Below are positions 35,034 through 43,482 of a DNA stretch of 64,000 bases, one piece after another. The notes beneath the pieces were generated by a model, which was given only the letters and a program-made list of their open reading frames with translations, was not told the origin of the DNA and did not search any database. The DNA comes from Paenibacillus sp. FSL K6-0276 (GTDB lineage Bacteria; Bacillota; Bacilli; Paenibacillales; Paenibacillaceae): the NCBI RefSeq assembly GCF_037977235.1, contig NZ_CP150276.1, positions 2,790,001 through 2,854,000 of the forward strand, given 5' to 3'. Position numbers and translations under genes: made by a program. Each line of letters begins with the position of its first letter. Position 1 is the first letter of the stretch.

Positions 35034-35600
35034 ATGCAGATGAGCAATATTATTGATTATTACTCAAGCTTTGACGAGTGGGGTAGGCTGGATAGAGAAC
35101 CATTAGAGTTCATTATTAATCTGCATTATATCAAGAAATATATGCCATCAACTGGGAAGGTGCTGGATAATGGCGCAGGACCCGGTAAATACGCCATGGA
35201 ACTGGCTAAGCTCGGATATAAAGTAACCCTTTCAGACATAACACCTAAATTAGTTGAAGTAGCAACGGAAAAGGCAGCTGAACTAGAATTAACTCAGCAA
35301 TTTGACGGGTTTCATAACTAGAATGCGATAGATTTAGAAGGAATACCTGATGAGAACTATGATGTTTCGCTGATGCTCGGTCCTTTAGAGAGACCTTTAA
35401 TAACAGCACGAGCAGATGGGAAAAGCTATATTTATGCTAACTACAACCCTAAATATGCACAACAAATAATAACTATATTTAGAACGTTTTATAACTTTTG
35501 TTGGACAACAAAAGTTTGGGATAAAGAGCTGACCCCTGCACAAAGACTTGGTATTACTGATAAAGATTTTGATTACAAAGATATAATATATTTTAGATAA
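35034..35600 (+). pseudogene. class I methyltransferase, broken, fused to a foreign tail
   Basis: The N-terminal half (35034-35321) has SAM motif I VLDNGAGPGKYAMELAKLGY and motif II LSDITPKLVEVA, then a TAG. The next part (about 35322-35395) continues the family (IDLEGIPDENYDVSLMLGPL) after the stop. From about 35396 the frame changes character: YIYANYNPKYAQQIITIF and LTPAQRLGITDKDFDYKDII resemble the C-terminal end of an IS transposase. So the gene was stopped, then truncated by an element that has itself mostly gone. Confidence 0.65.
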
Positions 35601-35614
35601 TTTTTTTATGAAAA

Positions 35615-35639
35615 TAGCACAGGTTATTAGCCTGTGCTA
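35615..35639. terminator. hairpin, possible terminator
   Basis: Perfect stem TAGCACAGG / CCTGTGCTA with a 7-base loop. The T run lies before the stem on the + strand and there is none after it, so it is a weak terminator at best. Confidence 0.4.
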
Positions 35640-35699
35640 CACAAGAAAATAATATTGTATATATATTATACTTATTATTTTGCTGTATTTATAATCGTA

Positions 35700-36230
35700 T
35701 TACTTATGCCATTCTGATTTTAATATAGCATATTCATATGTGTCAAACCATATAGGTTGTCCATTGCTATCGGTTTTAAAATAAACATTTTGTAAAAGCA
35801 GACCTTCACGTCTCATTTGTAAACGCTCAAGAAGCTTCCAAGAACCAGTATTCTTTGGACTACACATAGCAATAATACGTCTTGCCCCTAAATCTGAAAA
35901 TGCGTAGTCAAGCAATCTTTTTGCACTTTCTGTGGCATAACCCTTGCTTTGATACTTTCTATTAAAAACATAACCCAATTCACAAGTATCAAAGTCTCCT
36001 TTACTTAAATATAGGTTTCCAATTAACTTTCCACTTTCTTTTAAGCAAACTGCATAAAAGGATTCATTATTTGCTCTATTAATTGCTTCTTCTTTAGCTT
36101 GATTTTCAGAATAAATATCATAAGGCTCAAATTTAACAACTTCTTCATCACATAAATATTCATATAAATCATGCCAATCATTTTCCTTAAACTTTCTAAT
36201 AATTAATCTATCTGAAACTATACTTTCCAT
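35700..36230 (-). CDS. GNAT family acetyltransferase (RimJ/RimL type)
   Basis: A 176-residue acetyltransferase: TDRLIIR-like start (VSDRLIIRKFKENDW), ELGYVFNRKYQSKGYATESAKRLL as the acetyl-CoA motif, and SWKLLERLQMRREGLLLQNVYF near the end. This subgroup acetylates N-termini, or occasionally drugs. AT-rich with clostridial/Bacillus codon use, unlike the surrounding genes, as are its 460 upstream bases, so transfer is likely. Confidence 0.85.
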   Translation of the reverse strand: MESIVSDRLIIRKFKENDWHDLYEYLCDEEVVKFEPYDIYSENQAKEEAINRANNESFYAVCLKESGKLIGNLYLSKGDFDTCELGYVFNRKYQSKGYATESAKRLLDYAFSDLGARRIIAMCSPKNTGSWKLLERLQMRREGLLLQNVYFKTDSNGQPIWFDTYEYAILKSEWHK

Positions 36231-36650
36231 CTTTATCTCCCTTTCTATTCTATAGGAGATGTATACCTCCTATAATTTTAACTGGTCTAAAAATTTCTAC
36301 TTTCATGAAAATTTCTCCTTTCTTTAAAATTAAATCTATATATATTAATAGATTGCTAAATAAAAATAATATTCACTTCACAAATTATAACAAATTTGTA
36401 AAAACGAATACCAATATTATACAACATTTATATCTAATTTTCTACTAAATTCAATTTCAAGTTAATGATTATGCTTAATATAAAATCTAAAAGCACAGGT
36501 GAAAACGCCTTTGCTTTTGACTAAATTTTTAGGTTTTATTAGTAAATATACTTTGTGATTTTATCTGTGAATACTTATAAAATTTTATATAAAGCACTTC
36601 AAAACGTAACCCGTTACAGTTACTAGACTGGCGCTCTTATTTTTGAAGTG
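36231..36650. other. AT-rich intergenic stretch, no gene
   Basis: About 420 bases, well over 70% A+T, no ORF with a ribosome binding site. One hairpin AAAAGCA...TGCTTTT (about 36488-36520) has A and T tracts on both sides and may be a bidirectional terminator. Otherwise nothing recognised. Confidence 0.5.
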
Positions 36651-36681
36651 TTGACTGTTACCTAAGGGATCAGTTTAGAAT
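36651..36681 (+). promoter_or_regulatory. MerR-type promoter with 19-base spacer
   Basis: -35 TTGACT (36651-36656), 19-base spacer, -10 TAGAAT (36676-36681). The spacer contains the dyad ACTGTTACC-TAA-GGGATCAGT (7 of 9 pairs). Long spacers with a central dyad are the mark of MerR-activated promoters, here autoregulating the merR gene. Confidence 0.6.
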
Positions 36682-36699
36682 GATACTGAGGTGATAGCA

Positions 36700-37498
36700 T
36701 TGTTAATAAGTGAAGTTTCGAAAATATGTAATATAACAAAAAAATCCATTAGTTATTATGAGCAACAAGGACTTCTAGATTTAAAATGCTCTGAGAATGG
36801 GTATCGAAATTACAATGAAGATGACATAGCTATATTGAAAGAGATTGCTATATACAGAAAACTTGGGTTGAGTGTTCCTGATATTAAACTAATTCTAACG
36901 AGTAAAGATAAATCTAAAGCGCTACATGATTTCAAATTTATTAAAGAATTTCTCTTGCAGCAAGAAAAAGTCCAATTTGATTGCTTCAATTATTTGCTCG
37001 AAAGTGAGTCTTCTAGCTTTTCCAGGTAATTATGGACTGTATTTGTATTTTCACTTCGGAAAATTCTTTGACGAGAAGATTGATACGAATGACAAAATTA
37101 TTGCCTATAATCGAATAGTTGAATTCCTTGATAATATGGGTAATTTGGAGTTCCCGGAGGATTTGCAAGTATTCCTTGCAGAATCATTCGATGCTTTGTC
37201 ACGGACACATCTAAAGAAAATGGCTGCAGACTTTGATTCAATTATGAATGACTTGGATAACTACTTGGAGGTTAATCATGAATCTGTAGTTGGCTATTTA
37301 GAATATCGTAATTCTGACGATTTTAAAGCTAGTCCTGCTTATAGGATGCAGCAAATTTTAGTTGAGTTTCAAAAGAGTTCAGGTTATTACGATATTTTTA
37401 TTTCAAATTTGAAAATAATCAGTAGTTCGTATAGAACGTATCTCGAAAAATTACATGTGGCCAATGAAAAGTTCATTTCTCGGTTCCCGCAACGATAA
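36700..37498 (+). pseudogene. MerR family regulator, single-base frameshift
   Basis: Frame 1 (TTG 36700, GAGGTGAT upstream) encodes the MerR HTH: LISEVSKICNITKKSISYYEQQGLLD and NGYRNYNEDDIAILKEIAIYRKLG, ending at 37027. The remaining two thirds is read one frame off to 37498: AFPGNYGLYLYFHFGKFFDEKI through FISRFPQR. One extra A in the short A run at 37001-37003 would give LLEKVSLLAFPGNYG and a single protein of about 266 residues. Either a real inactivation or a sequencing error. The sensor domain is of the type fused to MerR in Firmicutes, ligand unknown. Confidence 0.72.
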
Positions 37499-37503
37499 CA
37501 AAA

Positions 37504-37549
37504 TAAAAGCACAAAGCACCAGTACGATTGACGTGTGTTTTGTGCTTTA
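37504..37549. terminator. bidirectional terminator (merR / aldo-keto reductase)
   Basis: Stem TAAAAGCACAAA / TTTTGTGCTTTA with a loop of about 22 bases, between convergent genes. Confidence 0.7.
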
Positions 37550-37566
37550 TATAGGATGGACTACAT

Positions 37567-38475
37567 TTACACATGAAGTGTGTAACGATTAGCTTTACTC
37601 AACTCTCGAATCATTTCGAGTTCCTCCGAAGACAGCGGGGCTGTCTCAGCAACCGTTACATTTTTCTTCAATTGCTCCATGCTACTCGCTCCTGGGATAA
37701 TCACAGCCACGGATGGATTAGCTAGCGGATAATGAAGTGCCGTTTGTGCTAGGGGGCGAGAGTGACTCGTTTCCTGCACAAGCTGATCATGCAATTTCAG
37801 AAGCTCCTCACTACTGTAATCTAAGTACTTCTTCTCTGCCTTGCTGCGGCCATTCTCCGAAAGGATGCCACCCGCCAAAGGACCCCGAGCAATTAGACTA
37901 ATCCCATGCTCGGCCAGCAGAGGGAGAATTTCTTCCTCAGGACGTCGATCTAAAATGCTGTATTGGCTCATTACACTGACTATGTTTGATTTTTTTACAT
38001 ACTCTCTAATGACATTAGGTCGAATAGAAGAGATCCCATAATATCGGATTAGCCCCTCTTGCTTAAGTTCTTCAAAGGCTTCAATGGTCTCATCCATCGG
38101 ATCATCAATTGTTCCGCCATGCAGCTGATACAGATCGATATAATCCGTTTGGAGGCGTCTGAGACTGTCTTTGACTGCGGATTTGATATAGGATTTCGAT
38201 GGATCCCAGCTCCAGCCTTCTTGGCCTGAAATTCTGCGGTTGCCCACTTTTGTACTCAATATCACATCTCCGCGGCGGCGACGAATCGCCTTACCGATGA
38301 TCTCTTCATTGCGCCCCTCATCATACAGATCGGCTGTATCTAAAAAGTTAATGCCTTGATCGAGCGCCTCATGGACAATGGAAATGGCTTTTGCCTCATC
38401 CGTACCTAAGGACATGCACCCGAGTCCTATTTCACTTACATATAAATCGGATTGCCCCAAGCGATTCTTATTCAT
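37567..38475 (-). CDS. aldo/keto reductase
   Basis: A 302-residue TIM-barrel NADPH oxidoreductase. Signature GLGCMSLGTDEAKAIS, catalytic Asp/Tyr in LDTADLYDEGRNEEIIG, Lys in VILSTKVGN, then LQTDYIDLYQLHGG and a C-terminal IIPGASSMEQLKKNV NADP site. Belongs to the YghZ/YccK-like group (AKR11/12 or similar). It is divergent from msrA across a 160-base gap; both are plausible oxidative stress genes. Confidence 0.9.
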   Translation of the reverse strand: MNKNRLGQSDLYVSEIGLGCMSLGTDEAKAISIVHEALDQGINFLDTADLYDEGRNEEIIGKAIRRRRGDVILSTKVGNRRISGQEGWSWDPSKSYIKSAVKDSLRRLQTDYIDLYQLHGGTIDDPMDETIEAFEELKQEGLIRYYGISSIRPNVIREYVKKSNIVSVMSQYSILDRRPEEEILPLLAEHGISLIARGPLAGGILSENGRSKAEKKYLDYSSEELLKLHDQLVQETSHSRPLAQTALHYPLANPSVAVIIPGASSMEQLKKNVTVAETAPLSSEELEMIRELSKANRYTLHV

Positions 38476-38557
38476 AGGTTGTTCCTTTCTGATTCCGTTG
38501 ATTGTTATATTATAACGTCTTATATTATTGAATTCGAATATTCATGCTTGATTTCCT

Positions 38558-38586
38558 TTGACTTTATAACCTATAGGTATTATCGT
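38558..38586 (+). promoter_or_regulatory. msrA promoter with palindromic operator
   Basis: -35 TTGACT (38558-38563), 17-base spacer and a weak -10 TATCGT (38581-38586). The palindrome ACCTATAGGT (38569-38578) lies in the spacer, where a repressor would block. The regulator is not known; HxlR- and MarR-type redox regulators have such short dyads. Confidence 0.45.
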
Positions 38587-38639
38587 CATAGCATATGTTA
38601 TTTACTAGATGGCTGATGGATAGGGAGAGACTTGAACAT

Positions 38640-39152
38640 ATGGAACAGGCAATGTTTGCAGGTGGATGCTTTTGGTGCATGGTTACACCATTTGAGGAGT
38701 TACCAGGCATCCAAGGGATTGTATCAGGATATGCTGGAGGATTAACCGAGAACCCAACTTACGAAGAAGTCAAAACCGGAACAACAGGACATTACGAGGT
38801 GGTACAAATTACATTTGATCCGGCGCTTTTTTCATACGAGAAGCTGCTAGAATTATATTGGCCTCAGATTGATCCCACGGATGATGGTGGACAATTTCAG
38901 GATAGAGGAACACAATATCGGACAGCCATCTTTTATTATAATGAAGAACAACGATTAGCAGCCCTTGCCTCGAAGGAGCAGGTTGCTGTCAGTGGTAGAT
39001 TCTCAGGACCAGTCGTGACGGAAATCCTTCCAGCGCCAACCTTTTATCGAGCAGAAGAGTATCATCAGGACTATCATCACAAGAATCCTAAGCATTATAA
39101 AGAGGATCGTGAGCAATCCGGACGGGATACCTTTATCGCTAAACACTGGTAA
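38640..39152 (+). CDS. msrA: peptide-methionine (S)-S-oxide reductase
   Basis: A 170-residue enzyme with the active site MFAGGCFWCM (catalytic Cys10), GIVSGYAGG and GHYEVVQITFDP substrate motifs, and QDRGTQYRTAIFYY. It reduces methionine-S-sulfoxide in oxidised proteins, with thioredoxin as donor. ATG 38640 is the family start; an upstream ATG at 38595 would add 15 residues without a better ribosome binding site. Confidence 0.93.
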   Translation: MEQAMFAGGCFWCMVTPFEELPGIQGIVSGYAGGLTENPTYEEVKTGTTGHYEVVQITFDPALFSYEKLLELYWPQIDPTDDGGQFQDRGTQYRTAIFYYNEEQRLAALASKEQVAVSGRFSGPVVTEILPAPTFYRAEEYHQDYHHKNPKHYKEDREQSGRDTFIAKHW

Positions 39153-39183
39153 TCACTGAAACATAACTTCTAAAGTAATTAAG

Positions 39184-39223
39184 AGCATCCTTTGTCATTC
39201 GTGGCTTACGGGGTGCTTTTTTT
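39184..39223 (+). terminator. rho-independent terminator after msrA
   Basis: Stem AGCATCC / GGGGTGCT with a long loop, followed by seven T. Confidence 0.6.
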
Positions 39224-39326
39224 ATCATATGCAAATTTTATTTATTTTAAATTCTACATACTTTCTACACATTTATAGACTAAACTACTCTAAATCAAGC
39301 GAGAAAATCAAAATGGAGGGTTTAGG

Positions 39327-40517
39327 ATGAAAAAAATCATACCCATAGTTGCTGTTACATTGCTTCTAAGTGCAGTGTTAACTGGCTGTCAATCGAGCAT
39401 TAACACCTCATCTGGATCAGACAAGCAAGCTGTTATATCGTCAGTAGATCAACCCTGGATAGCAACAAAAAACACAACACGCATTAACACTTCTGACCCT
39501 ATTGAGGCAGCAGTTATAGTCTCACAAACGTTATGGACCGCACAGACCAAAAACAATAGACCCTCAAGTGTAGTGTTAACGGATGTGAGCAATTGGCAGA
39601 TTGCCGCGGTCAGTGCGGATTTGATTCATCATCCGAATAATGGCCCCATTCTGTTTACAACTAAAGACGGTGTTCCCGAGGTAACATTAGCAGAACTTAA
39701 GCGATTGAATCCTTTAGGTGCGGAAGGAAATAATGGTGTACAGGTAGTGCTCGTCGGGCCCATGGCTTCAAATGTGGAAGAAAAATTAAAGACAGTGGAT
39801 CTGAAAGTAGACCAAATCGAAGGGGACGAGCCAGCAGCTGTAGCTCAAGCCATTGATACTTATTACGCAAAAGCCTCCGGTGAACTTCCAAAGGCAGTCA
39901 TTGTAGGTTCCATGGATAGTCCTGAGTACACGCTTCCTGCAGTGAACTGGATTGCCCATATGCCAGAGCCGCTACTTTATGTAACAAAAGAAGAAATTCC
40001 AAGCTCCACGGTCGATGCTTTGAAAGAACGCGGAGGTACGGCTACGATTTATATCTTAGGGCCTGAAGACGTTGTATCAACATCTGTAGAAAAGCAATTG
40101 CAAGAATACGGAACAGTAACCCGTATAGCTGGAAAAAACGCTTATGAGAATGCCATTGCTTTTGCTACATTTAAGGACGCTAGCAACGGATTCGGCTGGG
40201 GCATAACGACGCCTGGACATAACTTGTCTTTGTTAACAACCGATTCAACGATGTTGGCGATCGCCTCTGCACCTTTTTCACATTTAGGGAAACACGCGCC
40301 ACTTATCTTTACGGAAAAAGACGGGTTGCCAGATTCCGTGATGGAATATATGATGACCCTTCAACCTAAATTTCAAGATTCACCAGCGGAAGGGCCTTAT
40401 AACCATGCTTGGTTAACTGGGGACATCAGCGCAATAAAAGAGAAGGCCCAAAGTGAAATCGATGATATGCTGGAAATCTCACCGGCTACAGGAGGCAATC
40501 CACATTCCGGTCACTAA
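39327..40517 (+). CDS. lipoprotein with cell wall-binding repeat 2 domains
   Basis: A 396-residue exported protein. Lipobox ends at Cys21 (SAVLTGC). The body has three repeats of the type 'GPILFTTKDGVPEVTLAELKRL...VVLVGP' (about 110-165, 200-255, 300-350), matching cell wall-binding repeat 2 (CWB2). CWB2 triplets dock surface proteins to anionic wall polymers in clostridia. With no effector domain attached, this may be a wall-associated scaffold or sensor partner of the two-component system that starts about 100 bases downstream. ATG 39327 with GGAGGGTTTAGG. Confidence 0.78.
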   Translation: MKKIIPIVAVTLLLSAVLTGCQSSINTSSGSDKQAVISSVDQPWIATKNTTRINTSDPIEAAVIVSQTLWTAQTKNNRPSSVVLTDVSNWQIAAVSADLIHHPNNGPILFTTKDGVPEVTLAELKRLNPLGAEGNNGVQVVLVGPMASNVEEKLKTVDLKVDQIEGDEPAAVAQAIDTYYAKASGELPKAVIVGSMDSPEYTLPAVNWIAHMPEPLLYVTKEEIPSSTVDALKERGGTATIYILGPEDVVSTSVEKQLQEYGTVTRIAGKNAYENAIAFATFKDASNGFGWGITTPGHNLSLLTTDSTMLAIASAPFSHLGKHAPLIFTEKDGLPDSVMEYMMTLQPKFQDSPAEGPYNHAWLTGDISAIKEKAQSEIDDMLEISPATGGNPHSGH

Positions 40518-40521
40518 GGGT

Positions 40522-40565
40522 ATGACGGGCTGGCATCATTAGGAATGATGTCGGCTTGTTCTGTG
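40522..40565 (+). terminator. possible weak terminator
   Basis: Hairpin GCTGGCATCATT-AGG-AATGATGTCGGC, then TTGTTCTGTGTTT. The T run is interrupted, so partial read-through into the response regulator is possible. Confidence 0.5.
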
Positions 40566-40613
40566 TTTATTTTGTATAATAAGAAGAACTAGGCCACGAA
40601 GAGGGTGAACGAC

Positions 40614-41321
40614 TTGAATAAGCTTCAGGTACTGATCGTTGATGATGAATGGAACATGCGGAATTTAATACGGATTTATTTAACGAAAGAAGGAATAACG
40701 ACTAGAGAAGCGTCAACGGGGCATGAAGCACTAACTCTGTTGAAACAACATAACTTTGATCTAATCCTATTGGATGTGATGATGCCAGATATGGATGGAT
40801 GGCAGGTCTGTAAAGCCGTTAGAGAGGTTAGCTCTGTCCCCATTCTAATGCTTACAGCCCGTTCGGAAACCAAAGACAAGGTACGTGGCCTTGGCATAGG
40901 CGCGGATGACTATCTCACCAAACCCTTCGAGCCGGAAGAATTAGTGGCAAGGATTTATTCTTTGCTCCGTCGTTCGCTGCTTACATTGACCCAACAACCT
41001 CTGAAAAAGGTTCTGACCTACCCTGAGCTAGCGATTTACCCGGAAGCTCGTGAGGTACATATTCTTGATACAGTAGTTGAATTTACACTCAAGGAATTTG
41101 ATCTGCTAACGGCCTTGGCGCAAAATGCTCACCGTGTCTTTACGAGAGAAGAACTAGTGGAGCGTTTATGGGGCAATGATTATGAGGGTGAGAACCGTGT
41201 CATCGACACACATATTAAGAATATTCGCGAGAAATTACATAAGGCTGGCCTGTCTTATAATCCTGTTCAGACGGTATGGGGGTTAGGCTATAAATTTGAG
41301 ATCCCAGGTAATCATATATGA
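40614..41321 (+). CDS. OmpR/PhoB family response regulator
   Basis: A 235-residue regulator: acidic pocket Asp10-Asp11, phospho-acceptor Asp54 (LILLDVMMP), Lys in TKPFEP and a winged-helix C-terminus (LWGNDYEGENRVIDTHIKNIREKL). TTG 40614 is chosen because GAAGAGGG lies 8 bases before it; an upstream GTG at 40605 overlaps that site. It overlaps the kinase start (ATGA). Together with its kinase and the upstream wall lipoprotein it may monitor the cell envelope. Confidence 0.9.
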   Translation: MNKLQVLIVDDEWNMRNLIRIYLTKEGITTREASTGHEALTLLKQHNFDLILLDVMMPDMDGWQVCKAVREVSSVPILMLTARSETKDKVRGLGIGADDYLTKPFEPEELVARIYSLLRRSLLTLTQQPLKKVLTYPELAIYPEAREVHILDTVVEFTLKEFDLLTALAQNAHRVFTREELVERLWGNDYEGENRVIDTHIKNIREKLHKAGLSYNPVQTVWGLGYKFEIPGNHI

Positions 41322-42724
41322 AGAATAATATTATCGGACTGAAGCTCGGGTCGGTCATTATGTCTGTTTTTTTAGTTGTTTTGCTTATTCTTGGGATTAC
41401 AATAGACCGAATGTTTACCAGCTTTTATTACAACGAGATGCAAAAAGAAACCGAGGAGCTAACCTCTCACTTTATCGGAATGGCTGAATCGCCGGATAGT
41501 TCAAACGAGCAGATGATGAGTACTTTTGCAGAGTTTTCGGACGTGAGTATATTTAATATTTCAAAAGACGGTAGTGTAATTCTACATTCGGGTGTTCATG
41601 ACCGCGCAGATCGTTCATTCATAAATGCTTCAGATATTAGTCGGATATTTGCCGGAAAAAGTGTGAATTTTGAGTATACAGATCCTACAGGACATAGATA
41701 TTTCATCACAGGAAAACCAATTTCAGATGGTCACGCCATCCAGTCTGCACTCTATGTAATGTCCTCTACAGAGAACATGAAGCAATCCTTGGCTTCTATC
41801 CGTAACTTGTTGCTGCTCGCAGGAATTGGGGCTTTTATATTGGCACTAGGGATCACGGGAATAATTAGCTTGCTGTTATCAAGACCGCTGATCAAAATGC
41901 AAAAGGCGACTCGAAAAATCGCTGCTGGTGAATTAGAAACTAGACTTTCCATAAGGAGCAACGATGAGATCGGATTTTTGGCAGGAGCTATTAATGACCT
42001 TGCTGTAGATCTGCAAAGATACAGAGATACACGTCAGGAATTTCTAGCCAACATTTCTCATGAGCTGCGAACACCCATCACCTATTTGAAAGGGTATACC
42101 AAGGTCGTAAAGGATGGTCTTTATGAGACCGAAGGGGAGCGAGATCTGTATTTGGATATTATTCACGAGGAAGCGCATCGGCTCGAGCATCTGGTAGATG
42201 ATCTATTTGAACTGGCAAAGATGGAGGAAGGTAAAGTCACACTTACGCTGGATTGGATAGATCTTAAGCATATGGCAGAACAAGCGGTACGCAGAGTGGA
42301 ACTGAAAGCCAAAGAGAAGGGAATTCAGCTGAAGATTACGTATCATGGAGATTCGTATAGAGTTCGTGGAGATGAAAAGCGTATGGAACAGATTATGATG
42401 AATCTTCTGGAGAATGCGATCCGTTATACGGATGAAGGTGAGATTACTGTCCATGTGAATGAGGATGTTGACGAGGATTCTGCTGTATTTATTGTAGAAG
42501 ATACCGGAATAGGTATTCCTGAGGAAGAACTACCCTATGTTTTTGAACGATTCTACAGAGTTGAGAAATCACGATCGAGGCAATACGGGGGTACAGGTCT
42601 TGGACTTTCTATTGTAAAAAAGCATGTGGAATTACATGGAGGCACCATTCGGATTACAAGTCAGCCTGGAATCGGAACCCGTTGCGAGGTCCAACTGCCT
42701 AGATTACCAAAATCCGAAAAGTAA
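41318..42724 (+). CDS. sensor histidine kinase
   Basis: A 468-residue kinase: TM1 about 9-30, extracellular domain of about 130 residues, TM2 about 163-188, HAMP about 189-242, phospho-acceptor His248 in NISHELRTPI, N box NLLENAIRYT, G1 VEDTGIGIP and G2 GGTGLGLSI. It starts inside the regulator's stop codon, so it is the cognate kinase. Terminated by a strong hairpin right after the stop. Confidence 0.92.
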   Translation: MKNNIIGLKLGSVIMSVFLVVLLILGITIDRMFTSFYYNEMQKETEELTSHFIGMAESPDSSNEQMMSTFAEFSDVSIFNISKDGSVILHSGVHDRADRSFINASDISRIFAGKSVNFEYTDPTGHRYFITGKPISDGHAIQSALYVMSSTENMKQSLASIRNLLLLAGIGAFILALGITGIISLLLSRPLIKMQKATRKIAAGELETRLSIRSNDEIGFLAGAINDLAVDLQRYRDTRQEFLANISHELRTPITYLKGYTKVVKDGLYETEGERDLYLDIIHEEAHRLEHLVDDLFELAKMEEGKVTLTLDWIDLKHMAEQAVRRVELKAKEKGIQLKITYHGDSYRVRGDEKRMEQIMMNLLENAIRYTDEGEITVHVNEDVDEDSAVFIVEDTGIGIPEEELPYVFERFYRVEKSRSRQYGGTGLGLSIVKKHVELHGGTIRITSQPGIGTRCEVQLPRLPKSEK

Positions 42725-42730
42725 GAGCAA

Positions 42731-42768
42731 AAGGAGACTTTGCGTGTATACGCGAAGTCTCTTTTTAC
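42731..42768 (+). terminator. rho-independent terminator of the two-component operon
   Basis: Stem GAGACTTTGCGT / ACGCGAAGTCTC (one mismatch), loop GTAT, then TTTTT. Confidence 0.88.
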
Positions 42769-42783
42769 TTGCAGTCAACTAAG

Positions 42784-43332
42784 CTATTTTGCTGGTTCAA
42801 GCTCTTCAAGTGCCCATTCGCAAAATTGTATAGAGCTCTCCATATCCAGCACTCGTTTCCGAATCAGTAAATAGCGTCCAAAAGTCGTTGCTTTTAATTC
42901 ACGAGTCTCACCTCGTTCATCACGCAAGACTTCGTTGGCTTTCAGCAAGACCTTGTAACGCTCCAGCTCGCTTTTACAAAACTCCGCTCGTTTTTGTAGA
43001 AGTTCTTTTGCCTCCTCGGGTTTGGAGAGCCATAGACTATACAGCTTAAAATGTAGCTCGTCCCTTAGAACTGGAGGCTCAGCTGGTGTTTCCACCCATT
43101 TCCGCAATTGCTCAAGTCCTGCTTCCGTAATGGAGTATTCCTTTTTATCCGGCTTATCCGACTGTTCAATGAGTTGATATGAAATGTAACCTTGCTGCTC
43201 CATGCCCATTAGAAGAGGGTAGATTTGACTATGTCCGGCTCGCCATAACGGTTTGATATTCTGTGTTAATTCATATCCAGACAACGAGTTAGCACTAAGT
43301 AAAGCAAGAAGTCCATAAGACAGTGTATTCAT
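42784..43332 (-). CDS. PadR family transcriptional regulator
   Basis: A 182-residue PadR protein: winged HTH (LSYGLLALLSANSLSGYELTQNIKPLWRAGHSQIYPLLMGMEQQGYI) and a C-terminal Vir_act_alpha_C helical dimerisation domain. It is divergent from an MFS multidrug transporter, with a perfect PadR-type operator in front of that gene. It should repress the pump until a lipophilic or phenolic ligand binds. Confidence 0.88.
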   Translation of the reverse strand: MNTLSYGLLALLSANSLSGYELTQNIKPLWRAGHSQIYPLLMGMEQQGYISYQLIEQSDKPDKKEYSITEAGLEQLRKWVETPAEPPVLRDELHFKLYSLWLSKPEEAKELLQKRAEFCKSELERYKVLLKANEVLRDERGETRELKATTFGRYLLIRKRVLDMESSIQFCEWALEELEPAK

Positions 43333-43441
43333 TACTCTGAAGCCCTCCAGTTATTATAAATCCGTTATTATTGTGATTTTTGGGGCTATGTCATCATTGA
43401 CATATTACCCATACGATTATAACATTATTTAAGTTAAATTA

Positions 43442-43463
43442 TATATGTAAAAGTAGACATATA
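43442..43463 (+). promoter_or_regulatory. PadR operator upstream of MFS gene
   Basis: Perfect dyad TATATGT-N8-ACATATA (43442-43448 / 43457-43463). Its ATGT-N8-ACAT core is the known PadR recognition pattern. It sits 20 bases before the MFS start codon, overlapping the expected transcription start. Confidence 0.75.
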
Positions 43464-43482
43464 AAAAATAAGGAGGGGTAGC

